DNA from: Elephas maximus indicus
Lineage: Eukaryota; Chordata; Mammalia; Proboscidea; Elephantidae
NCBI RefSeq assembly: GCF_024166365.1
Contig: NC_064823.1
Span: forward strand, 2,536,924 to 2,600,923
Reading direction: 5' to 3'
Length of the DNA stretch: 64,000 bases
Shown: piece after piece, positions 34,401 to 47,800 of the stretch
How the letters are laid out: every line of letters starts with the position of its first letter
Numbering within the stretch: position 1 is the first letter of the stretch
Program-made: the position numbers and the translations under genes
The notes under the pieces: generated by a model
Database searches by the model: none
Seen by the model: the letters and a program-made list of their open reading frames with translations, nothing else
Told to the model about the DNA's origin: nothing

Positions 34401-35524
34401 CCTTCTCCTGTCACTCCCAACATGAACAGACTGCTGACCGCCAGAGTTCAACATGCCTGTGTCGGGAGCCCTTCTCCTGTCACTCCCAACATGAACAGAC
34501 TGCTGACCGCCAGAGTTCAACATGCCTGTGTCAGGAGCCCTTCTCCTGTCACTCCCAACATGAACAGACTGCTGACCGCCAGAGTTCAACACGCCTGTGT
34601 CGGGAGCCCTTCTCCTGTCACTCCCAACATGAACAGACTGCTGACCGCCAGAGGTCAACACGCCTGTGTCGGGAGCCCTTCTCCTGTCACTCCCAACATG
34701 AACAGACTGCTGACCGCCAGAGTTCAACATGCCTGTGTCGGGAGCCCTTCTCCTGTCACTCCCAACATGAACAGACTGCTGACCGCCAGAGGTCAACACG
34801 CCTGTGTCGGGAGCCCTTCTCCTGTCACTCCCAACATGAACAGACTGCTGACCGCCAGAGTTCAACACGCCTGTGTCGGGAGCCCTTCTCCTGTCACTCC
34901 CAACATGAACAGACTGCTGACCGCCAGAGGTCAACACGCCTGTGTCGGGAGCCCTACTCCTGTCACTCCCAACATGAACAGACTGCTGACCGCCAGAGTT
35001 CAACACGCCTGTGTCGGGAGCCCTTCTCCTGTCACTCCCAACATGAACAGACTGCTGACCGCCAGAGTTCAACACGCCTGTGTCGGGAGCCCTTCTCCTG
35101 TCACTCCCAACATGAACAGACTGCTGACCGCCAGAGTTCAACACGCCTGTGTCGGGAGCCCTTCTCCTGTCACTCCCAACATGAACAGACTGCTGACCGC
35201 CAGAGGTCAACACGCCTGTGTCGGGAGCCCTTCTCCTGTCACTCCCAACATGAACAGACTGCTGACCGCCAGAGTTCAACACGCCTGTGTCGGGAGCCCT
35301 TCTCCTGTCACTCCCAACATGAACAGACTGCTGACCGCCAGAGTTCAACACGCCTGTGTCGGGAGCCCTTCTCCTGTCACTCACAACATGAACAGACTGC
35401 TGACCGCCAGAGTTCAACACGCCTGTGTCGGGAGCCCTTCTCCTGTCACTCCCAACATGAACAGACTGCTGACCGCCAGAGTTCAACACGCCTGCTCGGG
35501 AGCCCTTCTCCTTTCACTCACAAC
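26219..35524. repeat. Higher-order repeat of 135 units (9306 bp), copy 1
   Basis: The run order of units between deleted units (25, 8, 12, 7, 25, 13, 16, 13, 16) repeats at an exact offset of 9306 bp, which equals 135 x 69 minus 9. The start is placed by convention at a deleted unit; the true recombination border may differ by a few units. Confidence 0.9.
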
Positions 35525-38500
35525 ATGAACAGACTGCTGACCGCCAGAGTTCAACACGCCTGCGTCGGGAGCCCTTCTCCTGTCACTCCCAACATGAACA
35601 GACTGCTGACCGCCAGAGTTCAACATGCCTGTGTCGGGAGCCCTTCTCCTGTCACTCCCAACATGAACAGACTGCTGACTGCCAGAGGTCAACACGCCTG
35701 CGTCGGGAGCCCTTCTCCTGTCACTCCCAACATGAACAGACTGCTGACCGCCAGAGTTCAACACGCCTGCGTCGGGAGCCCTTCTCCTGTCACTCCCAAC
35801 ATGAACAGACTGCTGACCGCCAGAGGTCAACACGCCTGCGTCGGGAGCCCTTCTCCTGTCACTCCCAACATGAACAGACTGCTGACCGCCAGAGTTCAAC
35901 ACGCCTGTGTCGGGAGCCCTTCTCCTGTCACTCCCAACATGAACAGACTGCTGACCGCCAGAGTTCAACATGCCTGTGTCGGGAGCCCTTCTCCTGTCAC
36001 TCCCAACATGAACAGACTGCTGACCGCCAGAGTTCAACACGCCTGTGTCGGGAGCCCTTCTCCTGTCACTCCCAACATGAACAGACTGCTGACTGCCAGA
36101 GGTCAACACGCGTGCGTCGGGAGCCCTTCTCCTGTCACTCCCAACATGAACAGACTGCTGACCGCCAGAGTTCAACACGCCTGTGTCGGGAGCCCTTCTC
36201 CTGTCACTCCCAACATGAACAGACTGCTGACCGCCAGAGGTCAACACGCCTGCGTCGGGAGCCCTTCTCCTGTCACTCCCAACATGAACAGACTGCTGAC
36301 CGCCAGAGGTCAACACGCCTGTGTCGGGAGCCCTTCTCCTGTCACTCCGAACATGAACAGACTGCTGACCGCCAGAGGTCAACACGCCTGTGTCGGGAGC
36401 CCTTCTCCTGTCACTCCCAACATGAACAGACTGCTGACCGCCAGAGTTCAACACGCCTGTGTCGGGAGCCCTTCTCCTGTCACTCCCAACATGAACAGAC
36501 TGCTGACCGCCAGAAGTCAACACGCCTGTGTCGGGAGCCCTTCTCCTGTCACTCCCAACATGAACAGACTGCTGACCGCCAGAGTTCAACACGCCTGTGT
36601 CGGGAGCCCTTCTCCTGTCACGCCCAACATGAACAGACTGCTGACCGCCAGAGGTCAACACGCCTGTGTCGGGAGCCCTTCTCCTGTCACTCCCAACATG
36701 AACAGACTGCTGACCGCCAGAGTTCAACATGCCTGTGTCGGGAGCCCTTCTCCTGTCACTCCCAACATGAACAGACTGCTGACCGCCAGAGTTCAACACG
36801 CCTGTGTCGGGAGCCCTTCTCCTGTCACTCACAACATGAACAGACTGCTGACCACCAGAGGTCAACACGCCTGTGTCGGGAGCCCTTCTCCTGTCACTCC
36901 CAACATGAACAGACTGCTGACCGCCAGAGGTCAACACGCCTGTGTCGGGAGCCCTTCTCCTGTCACTCCCAACATGAACAGACTGCTGACCGCCAGAGTT
37001 CAACATGCCTGTGTCGGGAGCCCTTCTCCTGTCACTCCCAACATGAACAGACTGCTGACCGCCAGAGTTCAACATGCCTGTGTCGGGAGCCCTTCTCCTG
37101 TCACTCCCAACATGAACAGACTGCTGACCGCCAGAGGTCAACACGCCTGCGTCGGGAGCCCTTCTCCTGTCACTCCCAACATGAACAGACTGCTGACCGC
37201 CAGAGTTCAACACGCCTGCTCGGGACCCCTTCTCCTGTCACTCCCAACATGAACAGACTGCTAACCGCCAGAGTTCAACATGCCTGTGTCGGGAGCCCTT
37301 CTCCTGTCACTCCCAACATGAACAGACTGCTGACCGCCAGAGTTCAACATGCCTGTGTCAGGAGCCCTTCTCCTGTCACTCCCAACATGAACAGACTGCT
37401 GACCGCCAGAGTTCAACACGCCTGTGTCGGGAGCCCTTCTCCTGTCACTCCCAACATGAACAGACTGCTGACCGCCAGAGGTCAACACGCCTGTGTCGGG
37501 AGCCCTTCTCCTGTCACTCCCAACATGAACAGACTGCTGACCGCCAGAGTTCAACATGCCTGTGTCGGGAGCCCTTCTCCTGTCACTCCCAACATGAACA
37601 GACTGCTGACCGCCAGAGTTCAACACGCCTGTGTCGGGAGCCCTTCTCCTGTCACTCCCAACATGAACAGACTGCTGACCACCAGAGTTCAACACGCCTG
37701 TGTCGGGAGCCCTTCTCCTGTCACTCCCAACATGAACAGACTGCTGACCGCCAGAGTTCAACACGCCTGCTCGGGAGCCCTTCTCCTTTCACTCACAACA
37801 TGAACAGACTGCTGACCGCCAGAGTTCAACACGCCTGCGTCGGGAGCCCTTCTCCTGTCACTCCCAACATGAACAGACTGCTGACCGCCAGAGTTCAACA
37901 CGCCTGTGTCGGGAGCCCTTCTCCTGTCACTCCCAACATGAACAGACTGCTGACCGCCAGAGGTCAACACGCCTGTGTCGGGAGCCCTTCTCCTGTCACT
38001 CCCAACATGAACAGACTGCTGACCGCCAGAGGTCAACACGCCTGTGTCGGGAGCCCTACTCCTGTCACTCCCAACATGAACAGACTGCTGACCGCCAGAG
38101 TTCAACACGCCTGTGTCGGGAGCCCTTCTCCTGTCACTCCCAACATGAACAGACTGCTGACCGCCAGAGTTCAACACGCCTGTGTCGGGAGCCCTTCTCC
38201 TGTCACTCCCAACATGAACTGACTGCTGACCGCCAGAGTTCAACACGCCTGTGTCGGGAGCCCTTCTCCTGTCACTCCCAACATGAACAGACTGCTGACC
38301 GCCAGAGGTCAACACGCCTGTGTCGGGAGCCCTTCTCCTGTCACTCCCAACATGAACAGACTGCTGACCGCCAGAGTTCAACACGCCTGTGTCGGGAGCC
38401 CTTCTCCTGTCACTCCCAACATGAACAGACTGCTGACCGCCAGAGTTCAACACGCCTGTGTCGGGAGCCCTTCTCCTGTCACTCACAACATGAACAGACT

Positions 38501-41500
38501 GCTGACCGCCAGAGTTCAACACGCCTGTGTCGGGAGCCCTTCTCCTGTCACTCCCAACATGAACAGACTGCTGACCGCCAGAGTTCAACACGCCTGCTCG
38601 GGAGCCCTTCTCCTTTCACTCACAACATGAACAGACTGCTGACCGCCAGAGTTCAACACGCCTGCGTCGGGAGCCCTTCTCCTGTCACTCCCAACATGAA
38701 CAGACTGCTGACCGCCAGAGTTCAACATGCCTGTGTCGGGAGCCCTTCTACTGTCACTCCCAACATGAACAGACTGCTGACCGCCAGAGTTCAACACGCC
38801 TGTGTCGGGAGCCCTTCTCCTGTCACTCCCAACATGAACAGACTGCTGACCGCCAGAGTTCAACACGCCTGTGTCGGGAACCCTTCTCCTGTCACTCCCA
38901 ACATGAACAGACTGCTGACCGCCAGAGTTCAACACGCCTGTGTCGGGAGCCCTTCTCCTGTCACTCCCAACATGAACAGACTGCTGACCGCCAGAGGTCA
39001 ACACGCCTGTGTCGGGAGCCCTTCTCCTGTCACTCCCAACATGAACAGACTGCTGACCGCCAGAGTTCAACACGCCTGCTCGGGAGCCCTTCTCCTTTCA
39101 CTCACAACATGAACAGACTGCTGACCGCCAGAGTTCAACACGCCTCCGTCGGGAGCCCTTCTCCTGTCACTCCCAACATGAACAGACTGCTGACCGCCAG
39201 AGTTCAACACGCCTGTGTCGGGAGCCCTTCTCCTGTCACTCCCAACATGAACAGACTGCTGACTGCCAGAGGTCAACACGCCTGCGTCGGGAGCCCTTCT
39301 CCTGTCACTCCCAACATGAACAGACTACTGACCGCCAGAGTTCAACACGCCTGCGTCGGGAGCCCTTCTCCTGTCACTCCCAACATGAACAGACTGCTGA
39401 CCGCCAGAGTTCAACACGCCTGTGTCGGGAGCCCTTCTCCTGTCACTCCCAACATGAACAGACTGCTGACCGCCAGAGTTCAACACGCCTGTGTCGGGAG
39501 CCCTTCTCCTGTCACTCCCAACATGAACAGACTGCTGACCGCCAGAGTTCAACACGCCTGTGTCGGGAGCCCTTCTCCTGTCACTCCCAACATGAACAGA
39601 CTGCTGACCGCCAGAGTTCAACACGCCTGTGTCGGGAGCCCTTCTCCTGTCACTCCCAACATGAACAGACTGCTGACTGCCAGAGGTCAACACGCGTGCG
39701 TCGGGAGCCCTTCTCCTGTCACTCCCAACATGAACAGACTGCTGACCGCCAGAGTTCAACACGCCTGTGTCGGGAGCCCTTCTCCTGTCACTCCCAACAT
39801 GAACAGACTGCTGACCGCCAGAGGTCAACACGCCTGCGTCGGGAGCCCTTCTCCTGTCACTCCCAACATGAACAGACTGCTGACCGCCAGAGGTCAACAC
39901 GCCTGTGTCGGGAGCCCTTCTCCTGTCACTCCGAACATGAACAGACTGCTGACCGCCAGAGGTCAACACGCCTGTGTCGGGAGCCCTTCTCCTGTCACTC
40001 CCAACATGAACAGACTGCTGACCGCCAGAGTTCAACACGCCTGTGTCGGGAGCACTTCTCCTGTCACTCCCAACATGAACAGACTGCTGACCGCCAGAAG
40101 TCAACACGCCTGTGTCGGGAGCCCTTCTCCTGTCACTCCCAACATGAACAGACTGCTGACCGCCAGAGTTCAACACGCCTGTGTCGGGAGCCCTTCTCCT
40201 GTCACGCCCAACATGAACAGACTGCTGACCGCCAGAGGTCAACACGCCTGTGTCGGGAGCCCTTCTCCTGTCACTCCCAACATGAACAGACTGCTGACCG
40301 CCAGAGTTCAACATGCCTGTGTCGGGAGCCCTTCTCCTGTCACTCCCAACATGAACAGACTGCTGACCGCCAGAGTTCAACACGCCTGTGTCGGGAGCCC
40401 TTCTCCTGTCACTCACAACATGAACAGACTGCTGACCACCAGAGGTCAACACGCCTGTGTCGGGAGCCCTTCTCCTGTCACTCCCAACATGAACAGACTG
40501 CTGACCGCCAGAGGTCAACACGCCTGTGTCGGGAGCCCTTCTCCTGTCACTCCCAACATGAACAGACTGCTGACCGCCAGAGTTCAACATGCCTGTGTCG
40601 GGAGCCCTTCTCCTGTCACTCCCAACATGAACAGACTGCTGACCGCCAGAGTTCAACATGCCTGTGTCGGGAGCCCTTCTCCTGTCACTCCCAACATGAA
40701 CAGACTGCTGACCGCCAGAGGTCAACACGCCTGCGTCGGGAGCCCTTCTCCTGTCACTCCCAACATGAACAGACTGCTGACCGCCAGAGTTCAACACGCC
40801 TGCTCGGGACCCCTTCTCCTGTCACTCCCAACATGAACAGACTGCTAACCGCCAGAGTTCAACATACCTGTGTCGGGAGCCCTTCTCCTGTCACTCCCAA
40901 CATGAACAGACTGCTGACCGCCAGAGTTCAACATGCCTGTGTCAGGAGCCCTTCTCCTGTCACTCCCAACATGAACAGACTGCTGACCGCCAGAGTTCAA
41001 CATGCCTGTGTCGGGAGCCCTTCTCCTGTCACTCCCAACATGAACAGACTGCTGACCGCCAGAGATCAACACGCCTGTGTCGGGAGCCCTTCTCCTGTCA
41101 CTCCCAACATGAACAGACTGCTGACCGCCAGAGGTCAACACGCCTGTGTCGAGAGCCCTTCTCCTGTCACTCACAACATGAACAGACTGCTTACCGCCAG
41201 AGTTCAACACGCCTGTGTCGGGAGCCCTTCTCCTGTCACTCCCAACATGAACAGACTGCTGACCGCCAGAGTTCAACACGCCTGTGTCGGGAGCCCTTCT
41301 CCTGTCACTCACAACATGAACAGACTGCTGACCGCCAGAGATCAACACGCCTGTGTCGGGAGCCCTTCTCCTGTCACTCCCAACATGAACAGACTGCTGA
41401 CCGCCAGAGGTCAACACGCCTGTGTCGGGAGCCCTTCTCCTGTCACTCCCAACATGAACAGACTGCTGACCGCCAGAGGTCAACACGCCTGTGTCGGGAG

Positions 41501-44500
41501 CCCTTCTCCTGTCACTCCCAACATGAACAGACTGCTGACCGCCAGAGGTCAACACGCCTGTGTCGGGAGCCCTTCTCCTGTCACTCCCAACATGAACAGA
41601 CTGCTGACCGCCAGAGTTCAACACGCCTGTGTCGGGAGCCCTTCTCCTGTCACTCCCAACATGAACAGACTGCTGACCGCCAGAGTTCAACACGCCCGCT
41701 TGGGAGCCCTTCTCCTGTCACTCCCAACATGAACAGACTGCTGACCGCCAGAGTTCAACATGCCTGTGTCGGGAGCCCTTCTCCTGTCACTCCCAACATG
41801 AACAGACTGCTGACCGCCAGAGTTCAACACGCCTGTGTCGGGAGCCCTTCTCCTGTCACTCCCAACATGAACAGACTGCTGACCGCCAGAGGTCAACACG
41901 CCTGCGTCGGGAGCCCTTCTCCTGTCACTCCCAACATGAACAGACTGCTGACCGCCAGAGTTCAACACGCCTGTGTCGGGAGCCCTTCTCCTGTCACTCC
42001 CAACATGAACAGACTGCTGACCGCCAGAGGTCAACACGCCTGCGTCGGGAGCCCTTCTCCTGTCACTCCCAACATGAACAGACTGCTGACCGCCAGAGGT
42101 CAACACGCCTGTGTCGGGAGCCCTTCTCCTGTCACTCCCAACATGAACAGACTGCTGACCGCCAGAGTTCAACACGCCTGTGTCGGGAGCCCTTCTCCTG
42201 TCACGCCCAACATGAACAGACTGCTGACCGCCAGAGGTCAACACGCCTGTGTCGGGAGCCCTTCTCCTGTCACTCCCAACATGAACAGACTGCTGACCGC
42301 CAGAGTTCAACATGCCTGTGTCGGGAGCCCTTCTCCTGTCACTCCCAACATGAACAGACTGCTGACCGCCAGAGTTCAACACGCCTGTGTCGGGAGCCCT
42401 TCTCCTGTCACTCACAACATGAACAGACTGCTGACCACCAGAGGTCAACACGCCTGTGTCGGGAGCCCTTCTCCTGTCACTCCCAACATGAACAGACTGC
42501 TGACCGCCAGAGGTCAACACGCCTGTGTCGGGAGCCCTTCTCCTGTCACTCCCAACATGAACAGACTGCTGACCGCCAGAGTTCAACATGCCTGTGTCGG
42601 GAGCCCTTCTCCTGTCACTCCCAACATGAACAGACTGCTGACCGCCAGAGTTCAACATGCCTGTGTCGGGAGCCCTTCTCCTGTCACTCCCAACATGAAC
42701 AGACTGCTGACCGCCAGAGGTCAACACGCCTGCGTCGGGAGCCCTTCTCCTGTCACTCCCAACATGAACAGACTGCTGACCGCCAGAGTTCAACACGCCT
42801 GCTCGGGACCCCTTTTCCTGTCACTCCCAACATGAACAGACTGCTGACCGCCAGAGTTCAACATGCCTGTGTCGGGAGCCCTTCTCCTGTCACTCCCAAC
42901 ATGAACAGACTGCTGACCGCCAGAGTTCAACATGCCTGTGTCAGGAGCCCTTCTCCTGTCACTCCCAACATGAACAGACTGCTGACCGCCAGAGTTCAAC
43001 ATGCCTGTGTCGGGAGCCCTTCTCCTGTCACTCCCAACATGAACAGACTGCTGACCGCCAGAGTTCAACACGCCTGTGTCGGGAGCCCTTCTCCTGTCAC
43101 TCCCAACATGAACAGACTGCTGACCGCCAGAGGTCAACAAGCCTGTGTCGGGAGCCCTTCTCCTGTCACTCCCAACATGAACAGACTGCTGACCGCCAGA
43201 GTTCAACACGCCTGTGTCGGGAGCCCTTCTCCTGTCACTCCCAACATGAACAGACTGCTGACCGCCAGAGTTCAACACGCCTGTGTCGGGAGCCCTTCTC
43301 CTGTCACTCCCAACATGAACAGACTGCTGACCGCCAGAGGTCAACACGCCTGTGTCGGGAGCCCTTCTCCTGTCACTCCCAACATGAACAGACTGCTGAC
43401 CGCCAGAGGTCAACACGCCTGTGTCGGGAGCCCTTCTCCTGTCACTCCCAACATGAACAGACTGCTGACCGCCAGAGGTCAACACGCCTGTGTCGGGAGC
43501 CCTTCTCCTGTCACTCCCAACATGAACAGACTGCTGACCGCCAGAGGTCTACACGCCTGTGTCGGGAGCCCTTCTCCTGTCACTCCCAACATGAACAGAC
43601 TGCTGACCGCCAGAGTTCAACACGCCTGTGTCGGGAGCCCTTCTCCTGTCACTCCCAACATGAACAGACTGCTGACCGCCAGAGTTCAACACGCCCGCTC
43701 GGGAGCCCTTCTCCTGTCACTCCCAACATGAACAGACTGCTGACCGCCAGAGTTCAACATGCCTGTGTCGGGAGCCCTTCTCCTGTCACTCCCAACATGA
43801 ACAGACTGCTGACCGCCAGAGTTCAACATGCCTGTGTCAGGAGCCCTTCTCCTGTCACTCCCAACATGAACAGACTGCTGACCGCCAGAGTTCAACACGC
43901 CTGTGTCGGGAGCCCTTCTCCTGTCACTCCCAACATGAACAGACTGCTGACCGCCAGAGGTCAACACGCCTGTGTCGGGAGCCCTTCTCCTGTCACTCCC
44001 AACATGAACAGACTGCTGACCGCCAGAGTTCAACATGCCTGTGTCGGGAGCCCTTCTCCTGTCACTCCCAACATGAACAGACTGCTGACCGCCAGAGGTC
44101 AACACGCCTGTGTCGGGAGCCCTTCTCCTGTCACTCCCAACATGAACAGACTGCTGACCGCCAGAGTTCAACACGCCTGTGTCGGGAGCCCTTCTCCTGT
44201 CACTCCCAACATGAACAGACTGCTGACCGCCAGAGGTCAACACGCCTGTGTCGGGAGCCCTACTCCTGTCACTCCCAACATGAACAGACTGCTGACCGCC
44301 AGAGTTCAACACGCCTGTGTCGGGAGCCCTTCTCCTGTCACTCCCAACATGAACAGACTGCTGACCGCCAGAGTTCAACACGCCTGTGTCGGGAGCCCTT
44401 CTCCTGTCACTCCCAACATGAACAGACTGCTGACCGCCAGAGTTCAACACGCCTGTGTCGGGAGCCCTTCTCCTGTCACTCCCAACATGAACAGACTGCT

Positions 44501-44830
44501 GACCGCCAGAGGTCAACACGCCTGTGTCGGGAGCCCTTCTCCTGTCACTCCCAACATGAACAGACTGCTGACCGCCAGAGTTCAACACGCCTGTGTCGGG
44601 AGCCCTTCTCCTGTCACTCCCAACATGAACAGACTGCTGACCGCCAGAGTTCAACACGCCTGTGTCGGGAGCCCTTCTCCTGTCACTCACAACATGAACA
44701 GACTGCTGACCGCCAGAGTTCAACACGCCTGTGTCGGGAGCCCTTCTCCTGTCACTCCCAACATGAACAGACTGCTGACCGCCAGAGTTCAACACGCCTG
44801 CTCGGGAGCCCTTCTCCTTTCACTCACAAC
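35525..44830. repeat. Higher-order repeat of 135 units (9306 bp), copy 2
   Basis: This is the tandem partner of 26219-35524. Rare variants recur at +9306: aactgactg at 28914 and 38220, and gcttggg at about 32395 and 41701. Two private changes were seen: agcact at 40054 (agccct at 30748) and ccttttcc near 42815 (ccttctcc near 33509). The first one or two units also differ. Confidence 0.9.
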
Positions 44831-47800
44831 ATGAACAGACTGCTGACCGCCAGAGTTCAACACGCCTGCGTCGGGAGCCCTTCTCCTGTCACTCCCAACA
44901 TGAACAGACTGCTGACCGCCAGAGTTCAACATGCCTGTGTCGGGAGCCCTTCTACTGTCACTCCCAACATGAACAGACTGCTGACCGCCAGAGTTCAACA
45001 CGCCTGTGTCGGGAGCCCTTCTCCTGTCACTCCCAACATGAACAGACTGCTGACCGCCAGAGTTCAACACGCCTGTGTCGGGAACCCTTCTCCTGTCACT
45101 CCCAACATGAACAGACTGCTGACCGCCAGAGTTCAACACGCCTGTGTCGGGAGCCCTTCTCCTGTCACTCCCAACATGAACACACTGCTGACCGCCAGAG
45201 GTCAACACGCCTGTGTCGGGAGCCCTTCTCCTGTCACTCCCAACATGAACAGACTGCTGACCGCCAGAGTTCAACACGCCTCCGTCGGGAGCCCTTCTCC
45301 TGTCACTCCCAACATGAACAGACTGCTGACCGCCAGAGTTCAACACGCCTGTGTCGGGAGCCCTTCTCCTGTCACTCCCAACATGAACAGACTGCTGACT
45401 GCCAGAGGTCAACACGCCTGCGTCGGGAGCCCTTCTCCTGTCACTCCCAACATGAACAGACTGCTGACCGCCAGAGTTCAACATGCCTGCGTCGGGAGCC
45501 CTTCTCCTGTCACTCCCAAAATGAACAGACTGCTGACCGCCAGAGGTCAACACGCCTGCGTCGGGAGCCCTTCTCCTGTCACTCCCAACATGAACAGACT
45601 GCTGACCGCCAGAGTTCAACACGCCTGTGTCGGGAGCCCTTCTCCTGTCACTCCCAACATGAACAGACTGCTGACCGCCAGAGTTCAACATGCCTGTGTC
45701 GGGAGCCCTTCTCCTGTCACTCCCAACATGAACAGACTGCTGACTGCCAGAGGTCAACACGCGTGCGTCGGGAGCCCTTCTCCTGTCACTCCCAACATGA
45801 ACAGACTGCTGACCGCCAGAGTTCAACACGCCTGTGTCGGGAGCCCTTCTCCTGTCATTCCCAACATGAACAGACTGCTGACCGCCAGAGGTCAACACGC
45901 CTGCGTCGGGAGCCCTTCTCCTGTCACTCCCAACATGAACAGACTGCTGACCGCCAGAGTTCAACACGCCTGTGTCGGGAGCCCTTCTCCTGTCACTCCC
46001 AACATGAACAGACTGCTGACCGCCAGAGGTCAACACGCCTGTGTCGGGAGCCCTTCTCCTGTCACTCCCAACATGAACAGACTGCTGACCGCCAGAGTTC
46101 AACACGCCTGTGTCGGGAGCCCTTCTCCTGTCACTCCCAACATGAACAGACTGCTGACCGCCAGAAGTCAACACGCCTGTGTCGGGAGCCCTTCTCCTGT
46201 CACTCCCAACATGAACAGACTGCTGACCGCCAGAGTTCAACACGCCTGTGTCGGGAGCCCTTCTCCTGTCACGCCCAACATGAACAGACTGCTGACCGCC
46301 AGAGGTCAACACGCCTGTGTCGGGAGCCCTTCTCCTGTCACTCCCAACATGAACAGACTGCTGACCGCCAGAGTTCAACATGCCTGTGTCGGGAGCCCTT
46401 CTCCTGTCACTCCCAACATGAACAGACTGCTGACCGCCAGAGTTCAACACGCCTGTGTCGGGAGCCCTTCTCCTGTCACTCACAACATGAACAGACTGCT
46501 GACCACCAGAGTTCAACATGCCTGTGTCGGGAGCCCTTCTCCTGTCACTCCCAACATGAACAGACTGCTGACCGCCAGAGGTCAACACGCCTGTGTCGGG
46601 AGCCCTTCTCCTGTCACTCCCAACATGAACAGACTGCTGACCGCCAGAGTTCAACATGCCTGTGTCGGGAGCCCTTCTCCTGTCACTCCCAACATGAACA
46701 GACTGCTGACCGCCAGAGTTCAACACGCCTGTGTCGGGAGCCCTTCTCCTGTCACTCCCAACATGAACAGACTGCTGACCGCCAGAGGTCAACACGCCTG
46801 CGTCGGGAGCCCTTCTCCTGTCACTCCCAACATGAACAGACTGCTGACCGCCAGAGTTCAACACGCCTGCTCGGGACCCCTTCTCCTGTCACTCCCAACA
46901 TGAACAGACTGCTAACCGCCAGAGTTCAACATGCCTGTGTCGGGAGCCCTTCTCCTGTCACTCCCAACATGAACAGACTGCTGACCGCCAGAGTTCAACA
47001 TGCCTGTGTCAGGAGCCCTTCTCCTGTCACTCCCAACATGAACAGACTGCTGACCGCCAGAGTTCAACATGCCTGTGTCGGGAGCCCTTCTCCTGTCACT
47101 CCCAACATGAACAGACTGCTGACCGCCAGAGATCAACACGCCTGTGTCGGGAGCCCTTCTCCTGTCACTCCCAACATGAACAGACTGCTGACCGCCAGAG
47201 GTCAACACGCCTGTGTCGAGAGCCCTTCTCCTGTCACTCACAACATGAACAGACTGCTTACCGCCAGAGTTCAACACGCCTGTGTCGGGAGCCCTTCTCC
47301 TGTCACTCCCAACATGAACAGACTGCTGACCGCCAGAGTTCAACACGCCTGTGTCGGGAGCCCTTCTCCTGTCACTCACAACATGAACAGACTGCTGACC
47401 GCCAGAGATCAACACGCCTGTGTCGGGAGCCCTTCTCCTGTCACTCCCAACATGAACAGACTGCTGACCGCCAGAGGTCAACACGCCTGTGTCGGGAGCC
47501 CTTCTCCTGTCACTCCCAACATGAACAGACTGCTGACCGCCAGAGGTCAACACGCCTGTGTCGGGAGCCCTTCTCCTGTCACTCCCAACATGAACAGACT
47601 GCTGACCGCCAGAGGTCAACACGCCTGTGTCGGGAGCCCTTCTCCTGTCACTCCCAACATGAACAGACTGCTGACCGCCAGAGTTCAACACGCCTGTGTC
47701 GGGAGCCCTTCTCCTGTCACTCCCAACATGAACAGACTGCTGACCGCCAGAGTTCAACACGCCCGCTCGGGAGCCCTTCTCCTGTCACTCCCAACATGAA

